DNA of 64,000 nucleotides from Acidimicrobiia bacterium (GTDB taxonomy: Bacteria > Actinomycetota > Acidimicrobiia > Spongiisociales > Spongiisociaceae). The translations under genes and the position numbers were made by a program. Under the pieces are notes generated by a model that was not told the DNA's origin, made no database searches, and worked only from the letters and a program-made list of their open reading frames with translations. Location: the NCBI GenBank assembly GCA_022827785.1, contig JAJEIM010000024.1, forward strand, positions 1 through 64,000. Direction: 5' to 3'. Positions 24,716 to 33,951 of the stretch are shown one piece after another; the first letter of the stretch is position 1, and each line of letters opens with the position of its first letter.

Positions 24716-25717
24716 ATGTCAACACGTCGACGCTCGGTGGGCTTCCTGGGACCGCCAGGTACCTTCACGGAGGAGGCGCTGGTATCCCAGGAGGATCTGG
24801 CTGGCATGCGCCATCAGCCCTTCAACTCCATGTTCGAAGTGCTGGAGTCCGTGGAGTCGGGCGGTGTGGACCTCGGGTTGGTCCCGATCGAGAACATGAT
24901 CGAGGGGGCGGTCACCGCCAGCATCGATGCCCTTGCATTCGGTACCCTGTTGATCCAGCGTGAGGTGACAATCGATGTCCGCCTGATGTTGATGGCGTTG
25001 CCCGGCACGAAGCTCGACGAGGTGAAGTACGTTCGCTCTTACCCCGTCGCGTCTGCCCAGTGTGGCAAGTTCCTTGTCCGGCACCTGCCCGCCGTCGTGA
25101 TCGTGGCAGCCAGCTCGACCGCTGACGCGGCGCGTGATCTGGTTGCCTCGGGGAGCTTGGACACTGCGGTGATCGCTCCGGAGCGGGCCGCCCGAGTCTA
25201 CGGGCTGGAAGTGCTGGCGGGGGATATCGCGGACAGGCGCGGCAACAGGACACGGTTCGCGCTGGTGGGTCGCGATTCCGTTCCCCCGCCGACCGGGCGG
25301 GACAAGACCAGCCTGGTCGTGTACCAGCGCGCTGACGCGCCCGGGTCGTTGGTGGGCATACTCGGAGAATTCGTCGCCCGGTCCATCAACATCACGAGTT
25401 TGCAGAGCCGCCCGACCATGGAGAGTATCGGAAGGTACTGTTTCGTTATCGATTGCGAGGGCCATGTGATGGACGAAGCGCTGGGCAATGCCTTGCGCAG
25501 TCTGCAGATGAGAGCGGCCAGCGTCAAGTTCCTCGGTTCCTACCCGGCGGACTCGGTCGGCCAGGCAGACAATCCGGCTGGCCGGGCCTTGCGCGAGAAT
25601 GTCGACGCTTCGTATGTTGACGAGGACGGGTACCTGTTGCTGGCCGGCGTGCCGGATGGCACCACTCGTGACCAGGCCGATGCCTGGTTGGCCGACGTGC
25701 GTTCAAGAGTTGCCTGA
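24716..25717 (+). CDS. pheA: Prephenate dehydratase
   Basis: A 333-aa monofunctional enzyme converting prephenate to phenylpyruvate. The catalytic domain starts VGFLGPPGTFTEEAL (residues ~8-22) and contains LVPIENMIEGAVTASID and the TRF motif GNRTRFALVG. A C-terminal ACT domain follows (TSLVVYQRADAPGSL, then INITSLQSRPT), the phenylalanine-sensing module, with QSRP in place of the usual ESRP. ATG 24716 is the start that fits the domain; an in-frame GTG at 24638 would add an unlikely leader. The C-terminus carries about 50 extra residues. No chorismate mutase fused and no aromatic genes adjacent. Confidence 0.92.
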   Translation: MSTRRRSVGFLGPPGTFTEEALVSQEDLAGMRHQPFNSMFEVLESVESGGVDLGLVPIENMIEGAVTASIDALAFGTLLIQREVTIDVRLMLMALPGTKLDEVKYVRSYPVASAQCGKFLVRHLPAVVIVAASSTADAARDLVASGSLDTAVIAPERAARVYGLEVLAGDIADRRGNRTRFALVGRDSVPPPTGRDKTSLVVYQRADAPGSLVGILGEFVARSINITSLQSRPTMESIGRYCFVIDCEGHVMDEALGNALRSLQMRAASVKFLGSYPADSVGQADNPAGRALRENVDASYVDEDGYLLLAGVPDGTTRDQADAWLADVRSRVA

Positions 25718-25835
25718 GATCGGCAGGCGCGAGGACATGTACCCGAGGACCCGTGGCGTGCACGATCAGAACGGTACGGGACCCGGCACGTACCTAACCC
25801 AGACCCATGACCTCGCGGACCGGGGAGTCAGGACA

Positions 25836-27515
25836 CTAGGACTCGATCAGTCCGTCCTGGGGCATCGTCCAGGGCAGGTTGTAAACGGGCGCGAACTGCG
25901 GTGCACGGGGTATCGGCATGTCCCCGAAGGGCACGTCGATGACCACCGGCGCATCGTGCTCGAGCGCGAGAGGGATCAGCCGCTCCAGATCAAGGGGGTT
26001 CTTTGCCCTCATGCCTTCCGCACCGAACGACTCGGCGAACTTGACGAAGTCCGGGTTGTGCAGGTCGGTCCCGTAGGCGCCGCCGAACGCCTCGTCCAGG
26101 TCGCGGGCAACGTTGCCGTAGGAGTCGTTTCTGAAGACGACCGTCACCACATTGACACCGTACTTGACTGCCGTGGACAGTTCGGATGAGTTGAACATGA
26201 AGCCGCCGTCGCCGGTCACGCAGACCACGGGGCGGTCCGGCTGTGCGACCTTCACGCCCAGAGCCGTCGGGAAGGCGTAGCCAAGGTTGAACGAATAGCC
26301 GGAGTCTATGTACGTCTTCGGATGATTCACCTTGTAGTGGGTACGGGCGTAGTAGCCAAACTGCGTGACATCCCATGCGACGAACGTGTCCTCGGGAATG
26401 CCGGCCTGCATAGCTTCGAGTACGGCGTATTGAGGTTCCTTGAGCCGGATGTCGTAGTAGGCGATGAGGTTACGGGCCGCGGCGACCGCCTCGGCGGGTG
26501 AGGGACGGTTTCCCGCTGTGGCCTCGACAACGAGCGGGAGCAGCGCTTCGATAGTCGCTCTGGCGTCACCGTGCAGAGGGATGGTGCTGGACTGGACTCT
26601 GGTTAGCTCGCTGTCGTCGATGTTGATGTTCACCAGTATGGATGACTCACCGGCCGGATTGCCCAGCGAGAATCGTGTCCCGATTCCCACGATGACATCG
26701 GCGGATTGCATCACCTCGTAGAGCTGGTTCATCTCCTGCCGCTCGCCCCGGGGACTGAAGCACGAGCCATACGAGAGAGGATGACGATCCGGAATGGATC
26801 CCTTGCCGCCGCTGGACGTGACCACCGGGATGTTTGTCGCCTCTACGAGCCTGATCAGGGCTTCCTCCGCGTCCGAGCGCGCCACGCCCCCACCTGCGAG
26901 TATCAGCGGTGTCCGTGACGCGCCGATGACTCTGGCGGCCTCCTCGAGGTGTTCCCGACTCGGCACGATGCGTGAGATGCGGGCCGGGTTCCGCAGCTGG
27001 ACTTCTTCTCGCTCCACGCCGGCCTCTGGTGGGATCTCGATCAGGACGGGACGCGGACGGCCTGTTCGCATCTGCCTGAACGCTTCGAACACCGCATCAG
27101 GTACGTCCCGAGGTCTGGACGCCTGTCCTTGCCACTTGGTCACCGACCGCACGGTTCCGGGCTGGTCCGTGACCTCATGGACGGCCCCGAGATTCTTGCC
27201 AACCGCGCCGCGCGGGATCTGCCCTGCGATGAGAAGTACCGGTGACGAGCGCGCGAACGCATTGGTCAAGCCGGACGCCGCGTTGTAAAGACCCGCCCCC
27301 GGTACGACGAGGGCTACCCCCGGCCTTCCGGAGGAGCGCGCGTAACCGTCCGCCATGAACGTCGTAGCCTGCTCGTGCCGGGTCGTGATCAGTCGGATGC
27401 CAGGCTCGTCCCGCAGCGCGGCGATGATGCCGTAGACCTGTATCCCCGGTATCCCGAATACGACCTCGACACCCTCATTGACGAGAGACTTCACAAGCGC
27501 TTCGCCACCGGTCAT
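25836..27515 (-). CDS. ThDP-dependent enzyme, acetolactate synthase-like large subunit
   Basis: A 559-aa three-domain ThDP enzyme. The N-terminal Pyr domain contains VVFGIPGIQVYG and RHEQATTFMADGYAR with the catalytic Glu; the central domain spans ~200-330 and the PP domain has GYAFPTALGVKV and VTGDGGFMFNSSELS with the GDG...N cofactor motif. It belongs to the acetolactate synthase/benzoylformate decarboxylase/oxalyl-CoA decarboxylase superfamily; no small regulatory subunit is adjacent, so a biosynthetic IlvB role is uncertain. The start is placed at ATG 27515; two GTG codons just upstream (GTGGTGACAATG) are alternatives because the AGGAGAAAGG site is closer to them. Confidence 0.85.
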   Translation of the reverse strand: MTGGEALVKSLVNEGVEVVFGIPGIQVYGIIAALRDEPGIRLITTRHEQATTFMADGYARSSGRPGVALVVPGAGLYNAASGLTNAFARSSPVLLIAGQIPRGAVGKNLGAVHEVTDQPGTVRSVTKWQGQASRPRDVPDAVFEAFRQMRTGRPRPVLIEIPPEAGVEREEVQLRNPARISRIVPSREHLEEAARVIGASRTPLILAGGGVARSDAEEALIRLVEATNIPVVTSSGGKGSIPDRHPLSYGSCFSPRGERQEMNQLYEVMQSADVIVGIGTRFSLGNPAGESSILVNINIDDSELTRVQSSTIPLHGDARATIEALLPLVVEATAGNRPSPAEAVAAARNLIAYYDIRLKEPQYAVLEAMQAGIPEDTFVAWDVTQFGYYARTHYKVNHPKTYIDSGYSFNLGYAFPTALGVKVAQPDRPVVCVTGDGGFMFNSSELSTAVKYGVNVVTVVFRNDSYGNVARDLDEAFGGAYGTDLHNPDFVKFAESFGAEGMRAKNPLDLERLIPLALEHDAPVVIDVPFGDMPIPRAPQFAPVYNLPWTMPQDGLIES

Positions 27516-27837
27516 TGTCACCACAGGACGCGGCTCGCCTTTCTCCTGGGAGGGGGATCGGAAATCCGACGATCCCAACCGAATCCGGGAAGGTGAGGCT
27601 TGTGGCAAGGCTCCTCGAACACGTCGTCAGCAGCGATCGGGTGGGTAAGGAACGATTCGATGATACTGATCCTGCCTAACCGGTCGCGAGCCTGGGGACC
27701 CGGAGATTCTCTACGAGCATCAGGTGGGGATTCTACGCCTGATGGCCGGCCATACTCATGCAGAGCGCCCGCCCACCGTGAGGCGATCGTTACCGGTCGG
27801 CGTCCTCCTCCGGCCCGGCTGGTGCTTGTCGAACGGG
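27516..27837. other. Intergenic region between methyltransferase and ThDP-enzyme genes
   Basis: No gene is supported. It carries the leader of the downstream ThDP enzyme and a small inverted repeat (CATCAGG...CCTGATG, about 27718-27746). No promoter could be assigned with confidence. Confidence 0.35.
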
Positions 27838-28863
27838 TCAGCCCCTGGCGACCCGGCGGCGCACTCGCCGGACCGGGTTGGAAGGAGTTGAGCGCGCCGC
27901 ATGGGGTAGGCGGCGAGCGATCTCCTCGCGGGTGACCCTCATTCGGGAGGAACGCCGGCAATCGACTGCCTCCCTGATGGCGGCTATGTGTCGGGGGCCG
28001 CTCCCGCAGCAGGCGCCGATCAAGCGTGCACCCGCTCTGATCGCCAGATCAACGTAGGCGGGCATGGTCTCCGGGCCATGCGGATACGCCAGGTGTCCCT
28101 CGGTGTAGGCGGGCAGGCCGCAGTTGGCCTTGGCCACGATGGCCGTTCCCGGGTCCGCCTCGGCCAGCTCGTTCACGGCCAGTACGACGTCCCCGGCCCC
28201 CACACCACAGTTGGCCCCGACCGCCGCCGGAACGACGGCCTGGTCGCGGCTCCAGGTTGCCAACTGCTCGGGGCGGAAACCCATCATGGTCCGGCCGTGG
28301 GTATCGAAGCTCATCGTGGCCACGACGGGCGTCCGGAAACATCGGGCAGCCTCGTACGCCGCTTCCAACTCCTCCCGGCTCGACATGGTCTCGATCCAGA
28401 CCACGTCTACGCCACCCCGCACCAGAGCCTCGATCTGCTCGCTGAACACCTCGACGGCGGCGTCGTGCGGCAGCGGTCCGAGGGGCGCTAGTAGGTCGCC
28501 GGTCGGTCCTACGCTCCCTGCTACCGCCACGGGTCGTTCGAGCCGGTCGGACAACTGCCGGAGCAGCGCCACGGCTGCCAGGTTCAGTTCAGTAACCCGG
28601 TCCTGGAGTCCGTGCAGGACGAGCCGTCGCCGGTTGGCCCCGAACGTGTTGGTGAGGACGATGTCGCATCCCGCCTCGAGGAAGCCCGATTGTGCCTCGA
28701 TCACCATCTCCGGACTCTCCACGTTCAGCAACTCGGGACAGGCGCCCGGCGGCATTCCCAGCGCGAACAGGCTGGTACCCAGGCCTCCGTCGGCCACCAG
28801 GATGGCCGACTCCGAGAGCAATCGACCGAAAGCGGTGGTTGCTGCTGGGCTCGATGAGGGCAC
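27838..28863 (-). CDS. Homocysteine S-methyltransferase family protein
   Basis: A 341-aa barrel enzyme that transfers a methyl group (from betaine, S-methylmethionine or a similar donor) to homocysteine to make methionine. The N-terminal ILVADGGLGTSLFALGM, central VGANCGVGAGDV and C-terminal IGACCGSGPRHIAAI provide the zinc-binding Cys residues expected of the family. GTG 28863 has a GGAGGAGG site close upstream; an in-frame GTG at 28965 would run through a hairpin and abut the riboswitch, so I prefer the shorter form. A basic 40-residue tail is unusual. The SAM-II riboswitch in its leader strongly supports a methionine-synthesis role. Confidence 0.86.
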   Translation of the reverse strand: MPSSSPAATTAFGRLLSESAILVADGGLGTSLFALGMPPGACPELLNVESPEMVIEAQSGFLEAGCDIVLTNTFGANRRRLVLHGLQDRVTELNLAAVALLRQLSDRLERPVAVAGSVGPTGDLLAPLGPLPHDAAVEVFSEQIEALVRGGVDVVWIETMSSREELEAAYEAARCFRTPVVATMSFDTHGRTMMGFRPEQLATWSRDQAVVPAAVGANCGVGAGDVVLAVNELAEADPGTAIVAKANCGLPAYTEGHLAYPHGPETMPAYVDLAIRAGARLIGACCGSGPRHIAAIREAVDCRRSSRMRVTREEIARRLPHAARSTPSNPVRRVRRRVARG

Positions 28864-28902
28864 GGCCTCCTCCGTTTCCGCCAGGATGCCGATGCCCCGA
28901 AG

Positions 28903-28924
28903 GGCCCTTTCACGAGAAAGGGCC
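28903..28924 (-). terminator. Strong hairpin between riboswitch and methyltransferase gene
   Basis: A perfect 9-bp inverted repeat with a four-base loop (GGCCCTTTC / GAAAGGGCC) lies in the leader between the SAM-II riboswitch and the coding start. There is no U-tract after it, so it could be an attenuator stem acting without uridines, an mRNA structural element, or a target of the riboswitch switch. It argues against translation starting upstream at 28965. Confidence 0.5.
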
Positions 28925-28954
28925 GCCCAGCTTCTGCGGCCCCATGCGTTGTTC

Positions 28955-29026
28955 CTGCGGAACACCCGGTCGCTTTAGCTGGTTTTCTAGAGCGCCCGCA
29001 AGCTGACTGATCAAATCGGCGCTGTC
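28955..29026 (-). ncRNA. SAM-II riboswitch
   Basis: The minus strand shows all hallmark SAM-II elements in order: P1 AGCGCC (29023-29018) pairing with GGCGCT (28996-28991); the loop starting GATTTG and ending GCTTGC; an 11-base linker with the AAAA run; and AGCTAAA (28980-28974). The linker from P1 to AGCTAAA has the same length as in the well-known metX example. A pseudoknot P2 is possible between GTCAGC in the loop (29007-29002) and GCGAC after the AGCTAAA motif (28973-28969). It precedes a homocysteine S-methyltransferase gene, the expected regulon. SAM-II is best known from alpha-proteobacteria, so an actinobacterium-like host is unusual. Confidence 0.85.
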
Positions 29027-29120
29027 TTTCGAGCGAGTGTATCAGGCGCGGCGAACCGGTGCCGGAAACAATGCGGGTGGCAACTCTGCCGGCCGCTCCG
29101 AACCGGGAGGATCCTAGGAG

Positions 29121-30320
29121 TCAGCGGTTGTAGACCACCCGACCGTGCGTGACCACGAGGACGGGTTTCCGTAGCGTCTCCAGCGACGACATCGGGTTCT
29201 CCTCGACCAGGATCAGGTCGGCGACCGAGCCGGGGTCGGGGGTCGAGCAGTCGCCGAAGCCGTTGAGCGCCCGGCCGCCCACCGAGGCAGCATGCAGGAC
29301 CGACCGCCTGTCCATGCCGGCTCTCTCCAGCATCTCGAGCTCCCGATGGAATCGGGGGCCGATCGGGTTCAGGTCGGCGCCCACCGCGATCCGAACCCCC
29401 GCCTCGATGCAGGCGTGGAGGGCGGCGGCGTGGACCGGCATCAACTCCCGGGAACGGTTGGCGGCGTGTTCGGGCCACCCCTCGCTCTGGATGTACTCCT
29501 GGTCGTGGGTCACGCCTACGGTCGGCACCAGCCAGGTGCCGTTGCGAGCCATCACCTCGGCGGCCTGTTCGTCCAGCATGTATCCGTGCTCGATCGAGCG
29601 ACCGCCCAACTCGGCGAAGGCGATAGCCGGTTCGGTGCCGCCGCAGTGGGCCGCCACCGGGATGTGGCGCTGGTTGGCCACCTCCATCAGCGTGGCTAGC
29701 TCCGCTTGGGTGAACTGGCCCTCGTCGGCGGCTTCGAACGGGCTGTACAGGCCGCCGGTGAGCATGATCTTGATCCACTGCGCCCCGCGTTCCACCTGCC
29801 TGCGCACCGCGCGGGCCATCGCATCAGGACCGTCGACTACCAACTCGGCGCCCATCTGGGTGTAGACCCGCGGGAAGGCCGTACCGTGGCCGCCCGTTGT
29901 GCGGACTCCTCGCCCGGCTCCGGTGACGCGGGGTCCGAGCGTGGTGCCGGCGGCGTAGGCGCGTCCCCATGCCAGGTCGAGATCGTCGGCCTCGTCGACG
30001 CACCGCACCCCGGTGACCCCCATCTCAGTCGCCTGGCGGAAGTTCTCCCCGGCTCTGATGGTCCGGTCCGGCGCCGCCTCGAAGTAGCCGGTGGCGTCCG
30101 GGTCGTACATGAGCCCACCGGCGTGGGCATGGCAATCCCACAGGCCGAACATTGCGTGCAGGCCCGAACCGTCCACGGTCTTCCCCGCGCCGCTGTCTGC
30201 GGCCAGGATGGCTCCGTCCTGGACGAACAGGTCACGCACCTGCGACTCGCCGGTGGCGGTGTCGAGCCAGGAGACTCCCCGGATCCGGAGGGGAGGTGTC
30301 GGTGCGTGGGCGCCGGACAT
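29121..30320 (-). CDS. Amidohydrolase (metal-dependent dipeptidase/imidazolonepropionase-like)
   Basis: A 399-aa amidohydrolase. Ligands are seen in LWDCHAHAGGLMYD (HxH), QWIKIMLTGG (Lys), IPVAAHCGGTEP (His), RSIEHGYMLD (His) and IAVGADLNPIG (Asp). It is a paralogue of the gene at 19459 with the same GAQWIKIM core. ATG 30320 overlaps the hyuB stop by one base (TAATG), making it the last gene of the long hydantoinase-transporter operon; it may cleave the open-chain product or a related dipeptide-like amide. Confidence 0.87.
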   Translation of the reverse strand: MSGAHAPTPPLRIRGVSWLDTATGESQVRDLFVQDGAILAADSGAGKTVDGSGLHAMFGLWDCHAHAGGLMYDPDATGYFEAAPDRTIRAGENFRQATEMGVTGVRCVDEADDLDLAWGRAYAAGTTLGPRVTGAGRGVRTTGGHGTAFPRVYTQMGAELVVDGPDAMARAVRRQVERGAQWIKIMLTGGLYSPFEAADEGQFTQAELATLMEVANQRHIPVAAHCGGTEPAIAFAELGGRSIEHGYMLDEQAAEVMARNGTWLVPTVGVTHDQEYIQSEGWPEHAANRSRELMPVHAAALHACIEAGVRIAVGADLNPIGPRFHRELEMLERAGMDRRSVLHAASVGGRALNGFGDCSTPDPGSVADLILVEENPMSSLETLRKPVLVVTHGRVVYNR

Positions 30321-31951
30321 TATCCGGTTGCGTACCCGTCGATCAGGTCCTCGGTAGCCAACTCGGGATCGCGCTCGTCAGGGGTTCCGTAGCCACCCCC
30401 GCCTCCGGTGGCCACATGAAGCTGCGAACCCTTAGGTGCCGGTATCTGGTTGGCCTTGAGCAGGGGGACCGTCTCCCCGTCCACGGTCAGCGTGACGGCG
30501 GTGGCCGCCCCATCCTCACCGCCGAACAATCCCCAGGCGGGCGTTCTGGTGCGTTCGAACCAGGTGGAGACGGTGATGTCGTCGGCCAGCACCTCGTAAT
30601 CCCGGAGCACTCCGAGGCCGCCCCGCCACCGGCCCCGACCGCCCGAATCGGGCCACACCGAGTACTGGTGGACCCGGATCGGGTAGCGGGACTCCATGAC
30701 CTCGACCGGGATGTTCTTGAGGTCGCCGCCGCCGTAGTTGATGAGCCCGTTGGTGCCGTCGCCTCCCTGGTAGGCGCCCCATCCGACCGCGGTGGCCTCT
30801 CCCACTACGAAGTCCTCGCCGGTCCGGGGGTTGGGGCCGCTGAACAGCACGTTCATCGGGTCGGCGGCCTGGCCGGCCACCACCCGGTCGGGAACCGCCG
30901 GTGCCAGCGCCCGTATGAAAAGGTCGATCATCATCCCGAGGTGGGGGTAGTAGTACTGGCAGGCCGCCGGCTCCCGGGCGTCGAACACCGAAGCCTCCGG
31001 AGCGCTCAGCGTGAGGTTGCGGAATGTGCCGGCGGTGACCGGGACGTCGGAGTTGATCAGCATCTTGAAGGCCAGATTGGCCGCCGCCTCGGTCTGGGCC
31101 AACCCGCAGTTCAGGCATCCGGGAGTCATCGGCGCCGACCCGTCCAGGTCGACCCTGATCTCCTCGCCCTCCACCGTCACCACCACCTTGACATACACCG
31201 GATCGCCGCCCGGTCCCCAGCTGTCCATCTCTCCGTCGGTCTCGTACACCCCGTCGGGGATGGATGCCACCGCCTCGCGATCGAGGCGTTCGCACTGGTC
31301 GAAGATGACTTCGGCGGCAGCTGTCACCGTTTCCAGCCCGAAGCGGTCGATCAGTTCGGCTAGCCCGCGCTCGCCGGTCCGGCAGGCGGCGATCTGGGCG
31401 TGCATGTCACCCCAGATCGAGCGAGGCAGGCGGCTGTTGCGGGTCAGGAAGTCGAGCATCCCGCGTTCGGGCTTGCCCTCCCGGTAGAGGTGGACGGGCG
31501 CGATCCGGTAGCCCTCCTGATAGATGGAGGTGGAGTCCATAGCCTGGCCGGGGTCCTTGGCGCCGATGTCCAACCAGTGGGCCTTGGTGGCGCCGAACCC
31601 AACCAACTTCCCGCCGTGGAATATGGGCGAGATCACGTTGACGTCGTTCAGGTGGCTGCCCACCATGTAGCTGTCGTTGACCGCGTAGACATCACCGGGC
31701 CTGCAGGTCTCCGCGCCGCCCAGATGCTCGAGCGTAGCGTCGATGGCGGCTTCCAGACTCCCGAGGAAGATGGGCAACCCGGGCGCCTGCCCGAGCAGGT
31801 TGCCGCGGGCATCGAAGAGGCCGACCGAGCAGTCCTTCATCTCGTAGATGATGGGGGTGTACGCGGAGCGGGCCAGGTTGTTGTTCATCTGGGACGCGAT
31901 CGAGATGAAGGCGTTGCGGATCACCTCGACGGTGACCGGATCTACGTGCAT
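30320..31951 (-). CDS. hyuB: Hydantoinase B / oxoprolinase-family beta subunit
   Basis: A 543-aa HyuB-family protein. It begins DPVTVEVIRNAFISIASQMN, as these subunits do, and contains CSVGLFDARGNLLGQ, GDVYAVNDSYMVGSHLNDVN, the metal-linked HWLDIGAKDPG and the C-terminal ATGGGGGYGTPDERDPEL motif. With HyuA it forms ATP-dependent N-methylhydantoinase, 5-oxoprolinase or acetone carboxylase-like complexes that open cyclic imides or carboxylate small ketones. The gene is separated from hyuA by seven kilobases of transporter genes but follows oppF after three bases, so it is in the same transcript. Confidence 0.93.
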   Translation of the reverse strand: MHVDPVTVEVIRNAFISIASQMNNNLARSAYTPIIYEMKDCSVGLFDARGNLLGQAPGLPIFLGSLEAAIDATLEHLGGAETCRPGDVYAVNDSYMVGSHLNDVNVISPIFHGGKLVGFGATKAHWLDIGAKDPGQAMDSTSIYQEGYRIAPVHLYREGKPERGMLDFLTRNSRLPRSIWGDMHAQIAACRTGERGLAELIDRFGLETVTAAAEVIFDQCERLDREAVASIPDGVYETDGEMDSWGPGGDPVYVKVVVTVEGEEIRVDLDGSAPMTPGCLNCGLAQTEAAANLAFKMLINSDVPVTAGTFRNLTLSAPEASVFDAREPAACQYYYPHLGMMIDLFIRALAPAVPDRVVAGQAADPMNVLFSGPNPRTGEDFVVGEATAVGWGAYQGGDGTNGLINYGGGDLKNIPVEVMESRYPIRVHQYSVWPDSGGRGRWRGGLGVLRDYEVLADDITVSTWFERTRTPAWGLFGGEDGAATAVTLTVDGETVPLLKANQIPAPKGSQLHVATGGGGGYGTPDERDPELATEDLIDGYATG

Positions 31952-31954
31952 GTT

Positions 31955-32980
31955 CTAACTCCTATCGCCCGGCGAGGGCGGCTCGGGTAATCCTATGGAA
32001 ACGGGCGCTTCGACAGCCTTCCAGCACCGGACCAGCTGTCCGGCCCGGGTCTCGCGCAACGGCTGGGGTTCGGAGCATTTCGGCTCCGTGAAGGGGCATC
32101 TCGGCATGAGGCGGCATCCGGGCGAGGCGAGGTGGTCGGTGCTGATCTCTCCCGACAGGCGTACGGGCTCCCCGACGTGCCCCGGTTCCTCGAGTTGGGC
32201 CGCTTCCAGCAGGCCGCGGGTGTAGGGGTGGGCAGCCTCCCGGTAGACCTGATCCCGGGTACCGATCTCGACGAACTGGCCGAGGTACATCACCGCCACC
32301 CGGTGGGCCATGGCGTAGACCACCCGGAGGTCGTGGGCCACCAGCAGGTAGGCCAGTTGGTCCGTCTCCTGGAGGCTGGTGAGCAGGTTGACGATCTGGC
32401 CCCGGATGGACACATCCAGCGAGGAGGTGGGTTCGTCCAGGAAGAGCAGCCGGGGCTCGACCAGCAACGAGCGCGCCACGCTCAGCCTCTGAAGCTGGCC
32501 CCCGCTGACCTCGGCCGGTCGCCGGCCGGCGATCTCGGGAGACAGCCCGACGTTGCGGATGGCGTCTTCGATGGCCTCATCCTGCTGGGAGCGCGTGCGC
32601 TCGCCTCCGAACTCGGCGAACTCGCGGAGGCTCGACCGGATCGTCGCTCTCGGGTCGAAGGCCGCCAGCGGATCCTGGAACACCATCTGCAGGTTTCTTC
32701 GCATAGGCCGGAACTGCTTCTCACCCAGATCCAGGATGTCCTCGCCCAGTAGGGACACATGACCCTCGGTGGCGTCGGTCAGCTTGAGGATCACCCGGCC
32801 GACCGTTGACTTGCCCGAGCCCGACTCGCCGACGATGGCGAAGGTCTCGGAAGGCCAGACCTGGAAGCTGACGCCGTCCACCGCTCTCACCACCCGCTGG
32901 CGGAGCTTGGCGTCGCGGGACACGTAGTCCTTGACCAGGTCACGAACTTCGAGGACCGGAGAGGTCACGCTTTCACGCAT
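31955..32980 (-). CDS. Dipeptide/oligopeptide-type ABC ATPase (OppF/DppF-like)
   Basis: A 341-aa ATPase. Walker A is IVGESGSGKSTVGRVI, the Q-loop MVFQDPLAAFDPR, the signature VSGGQLQRLSVARSL, Walker B LLFLDEPTSSLDVS and the H-loop LLVAHDLRVV. The C-terminal oligo_HPY zinc/Fe-S-like region is present with CRLMPRCPFTEPKC. ATG 32980 lies within the end of oppD (16-base overlap); an upstream in-frame start at 33070 would overlap oppD by 106 bases. Together with the next ATPase it powers the OppB/OppC permeases. Confidence 0.92.
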   Translation of the reverse strand: MRESVTSPVLEVRDLVKDYVSRDAKLRQRVVRAVDGVSFQVWPSETFAIVGESGSGKSTVGRVILKLTDATEGHVSLLGEDILDLGEKQFRPMRRNLQMVFQDPLAAFDPRATIRSSLREFAEFGGERTRSQQDEAIEDAIRNVGLSPEIAGRRPAEVSGGQLQRLSVARSLLVEPRLLFLDEPTSSLDVSIRGQIVNLLTSLQETDQLAYLLVAHDLRVVYAMAHRVAVMYLGQFVEIGTRDQVYREAAHPYTRGLLEAAQLEEPGHVGEPVRLSGEISTDHLASPGCRLMPRCPFTEPKCSEPQPLRETRAGQLVRCWKAVEAPVSIGLPEPPSPGDRS

Positions 32981-33951
32981 GCCACTTCCCGATCTTCGAT
33001 GGCTCGGAGCTCCGGCACGCCGTCGCGGCACACATCGCCGGCCTCCGGACAGCGGCTGGCGAAGGGACACTCCGCGAGCGGCCCGAATAGGGTCGGAACG
33101 GTCCCGGGGATGGCGTACATGCGGCCCTCGTCCACGGTGGCGAAGGCCCTCAGCAATGCCGTGGTATATGGATTGGCGGGTGAGGAGGTCACCGAGGCGG
33201 TCGGTCCGCTCTCCATGACCCTTCCCGCGTACATCACCGCGGTGCGCTCACAGGTCTGGCGGGCGATGGCGATGTCGTGGGTGATCAGCAGCAGTGAGGC
33301 GCCCCGGTCAGACACCTGTTCCACCACCAACTCGAGCACCTGTTGCTGGAGAGTGGCGTCTAGCCCGGTGGTGGGTTCGTCGGCGATGAGGAGATCGGGC
33401 TGGCAGGAAAGTGCCATGGCGAGAGCGGCCCGCTGCGCCATCCCGCCCGAGTACTGGTGGACGTAGTCGCCGGCCCGCCGGCGGGCGTCGGGAACTCCCA
33501 TCTGGTCGAGCAGATCGACGGCTCGGCGATGGCTCTCGCGGCGCCCGGCGTCGGAGTGGGTGCGGATGACCTCCGCGATCTGGCCTCCGACGGTCAGGAC
33601 CGGGTTGAGGGACGCTCTGGGGTTCTGGAACATGATGGCGATCTGCCGGCCGCGCAGGTCACGCAGGCGCCGCTTCGGGGCGCCGATCAGGTCCTCCCCG
33701 CCCAGCCGGATCGAACCTCTCAGGATCTCCGCCCCCTCCGGCAGCATCCCGATCACTGCGGACGCGGTGAGGCTCTTGCCCGATCCGGACTCGCCGACCA
33801 GCGACATGCGGCTGGCGTGTGGTACCCGCAGGTTCACACCCTGGAGCGGCATCGACGCGTCCTCCGTGCCGGTGTGGAATCCGACCGTCAGGTTCTCGAT
33901 ATCGAGGAGGGGAGGGGCCTCGGTCGCCGGGGAGGCGGGTCTGCCGGTCAT
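32965..33951 (-). CDS. Dipeptide/oligopeptide-type ABC ATPase (OppD/DppD-like)
   Basis: A 328-aa ATPase starting at ATG 33951, overlapping the permease stop by four bases. Motifs are SLVGESGSGKSLTASAVIG (Walker A), IMFQNPRASLNPV (Q-loop), YSGGMAQRAALAMAL (signature), LLIADEPTTGLDATLQ (Walker B) and LLITHDIAIA (H-loop), with the C-terminal CPFASRCPEAGDVC Cys cluster typical of Opp/Dpp ATPases. It belongs to the transporter embedded between hyuA and hyuB. Confidence 0.93.
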   Translation of the reverse strand: MTGRPASPATEAPPLLDIENLTVGFHTGTEDASMPLQGVNLRVPHASRMSLVGESGSGKSLTASAVIGMLPEGAEILRGSIRLGGEDLIGAPKRRLRDLRGRQIAIMFQNPRASLNPVLTVGGQIAEVIRTHSDAGRRESHRRAVDLLDQMGVPDARRRAGDYVHQYSGGMAQRAALAMALSCQPDLLIADEPTTGLDATLQQQVLELVVEQVSDRGASLLLITHDIAIARQTCERTAVMYAGRVMESGPTASVTSSPANPYTTALLRAFATVDEGRMYAIPGTVPTLFGPLAECPFASRCPEAGDVCRDGVPELRAIEDREVACVKA

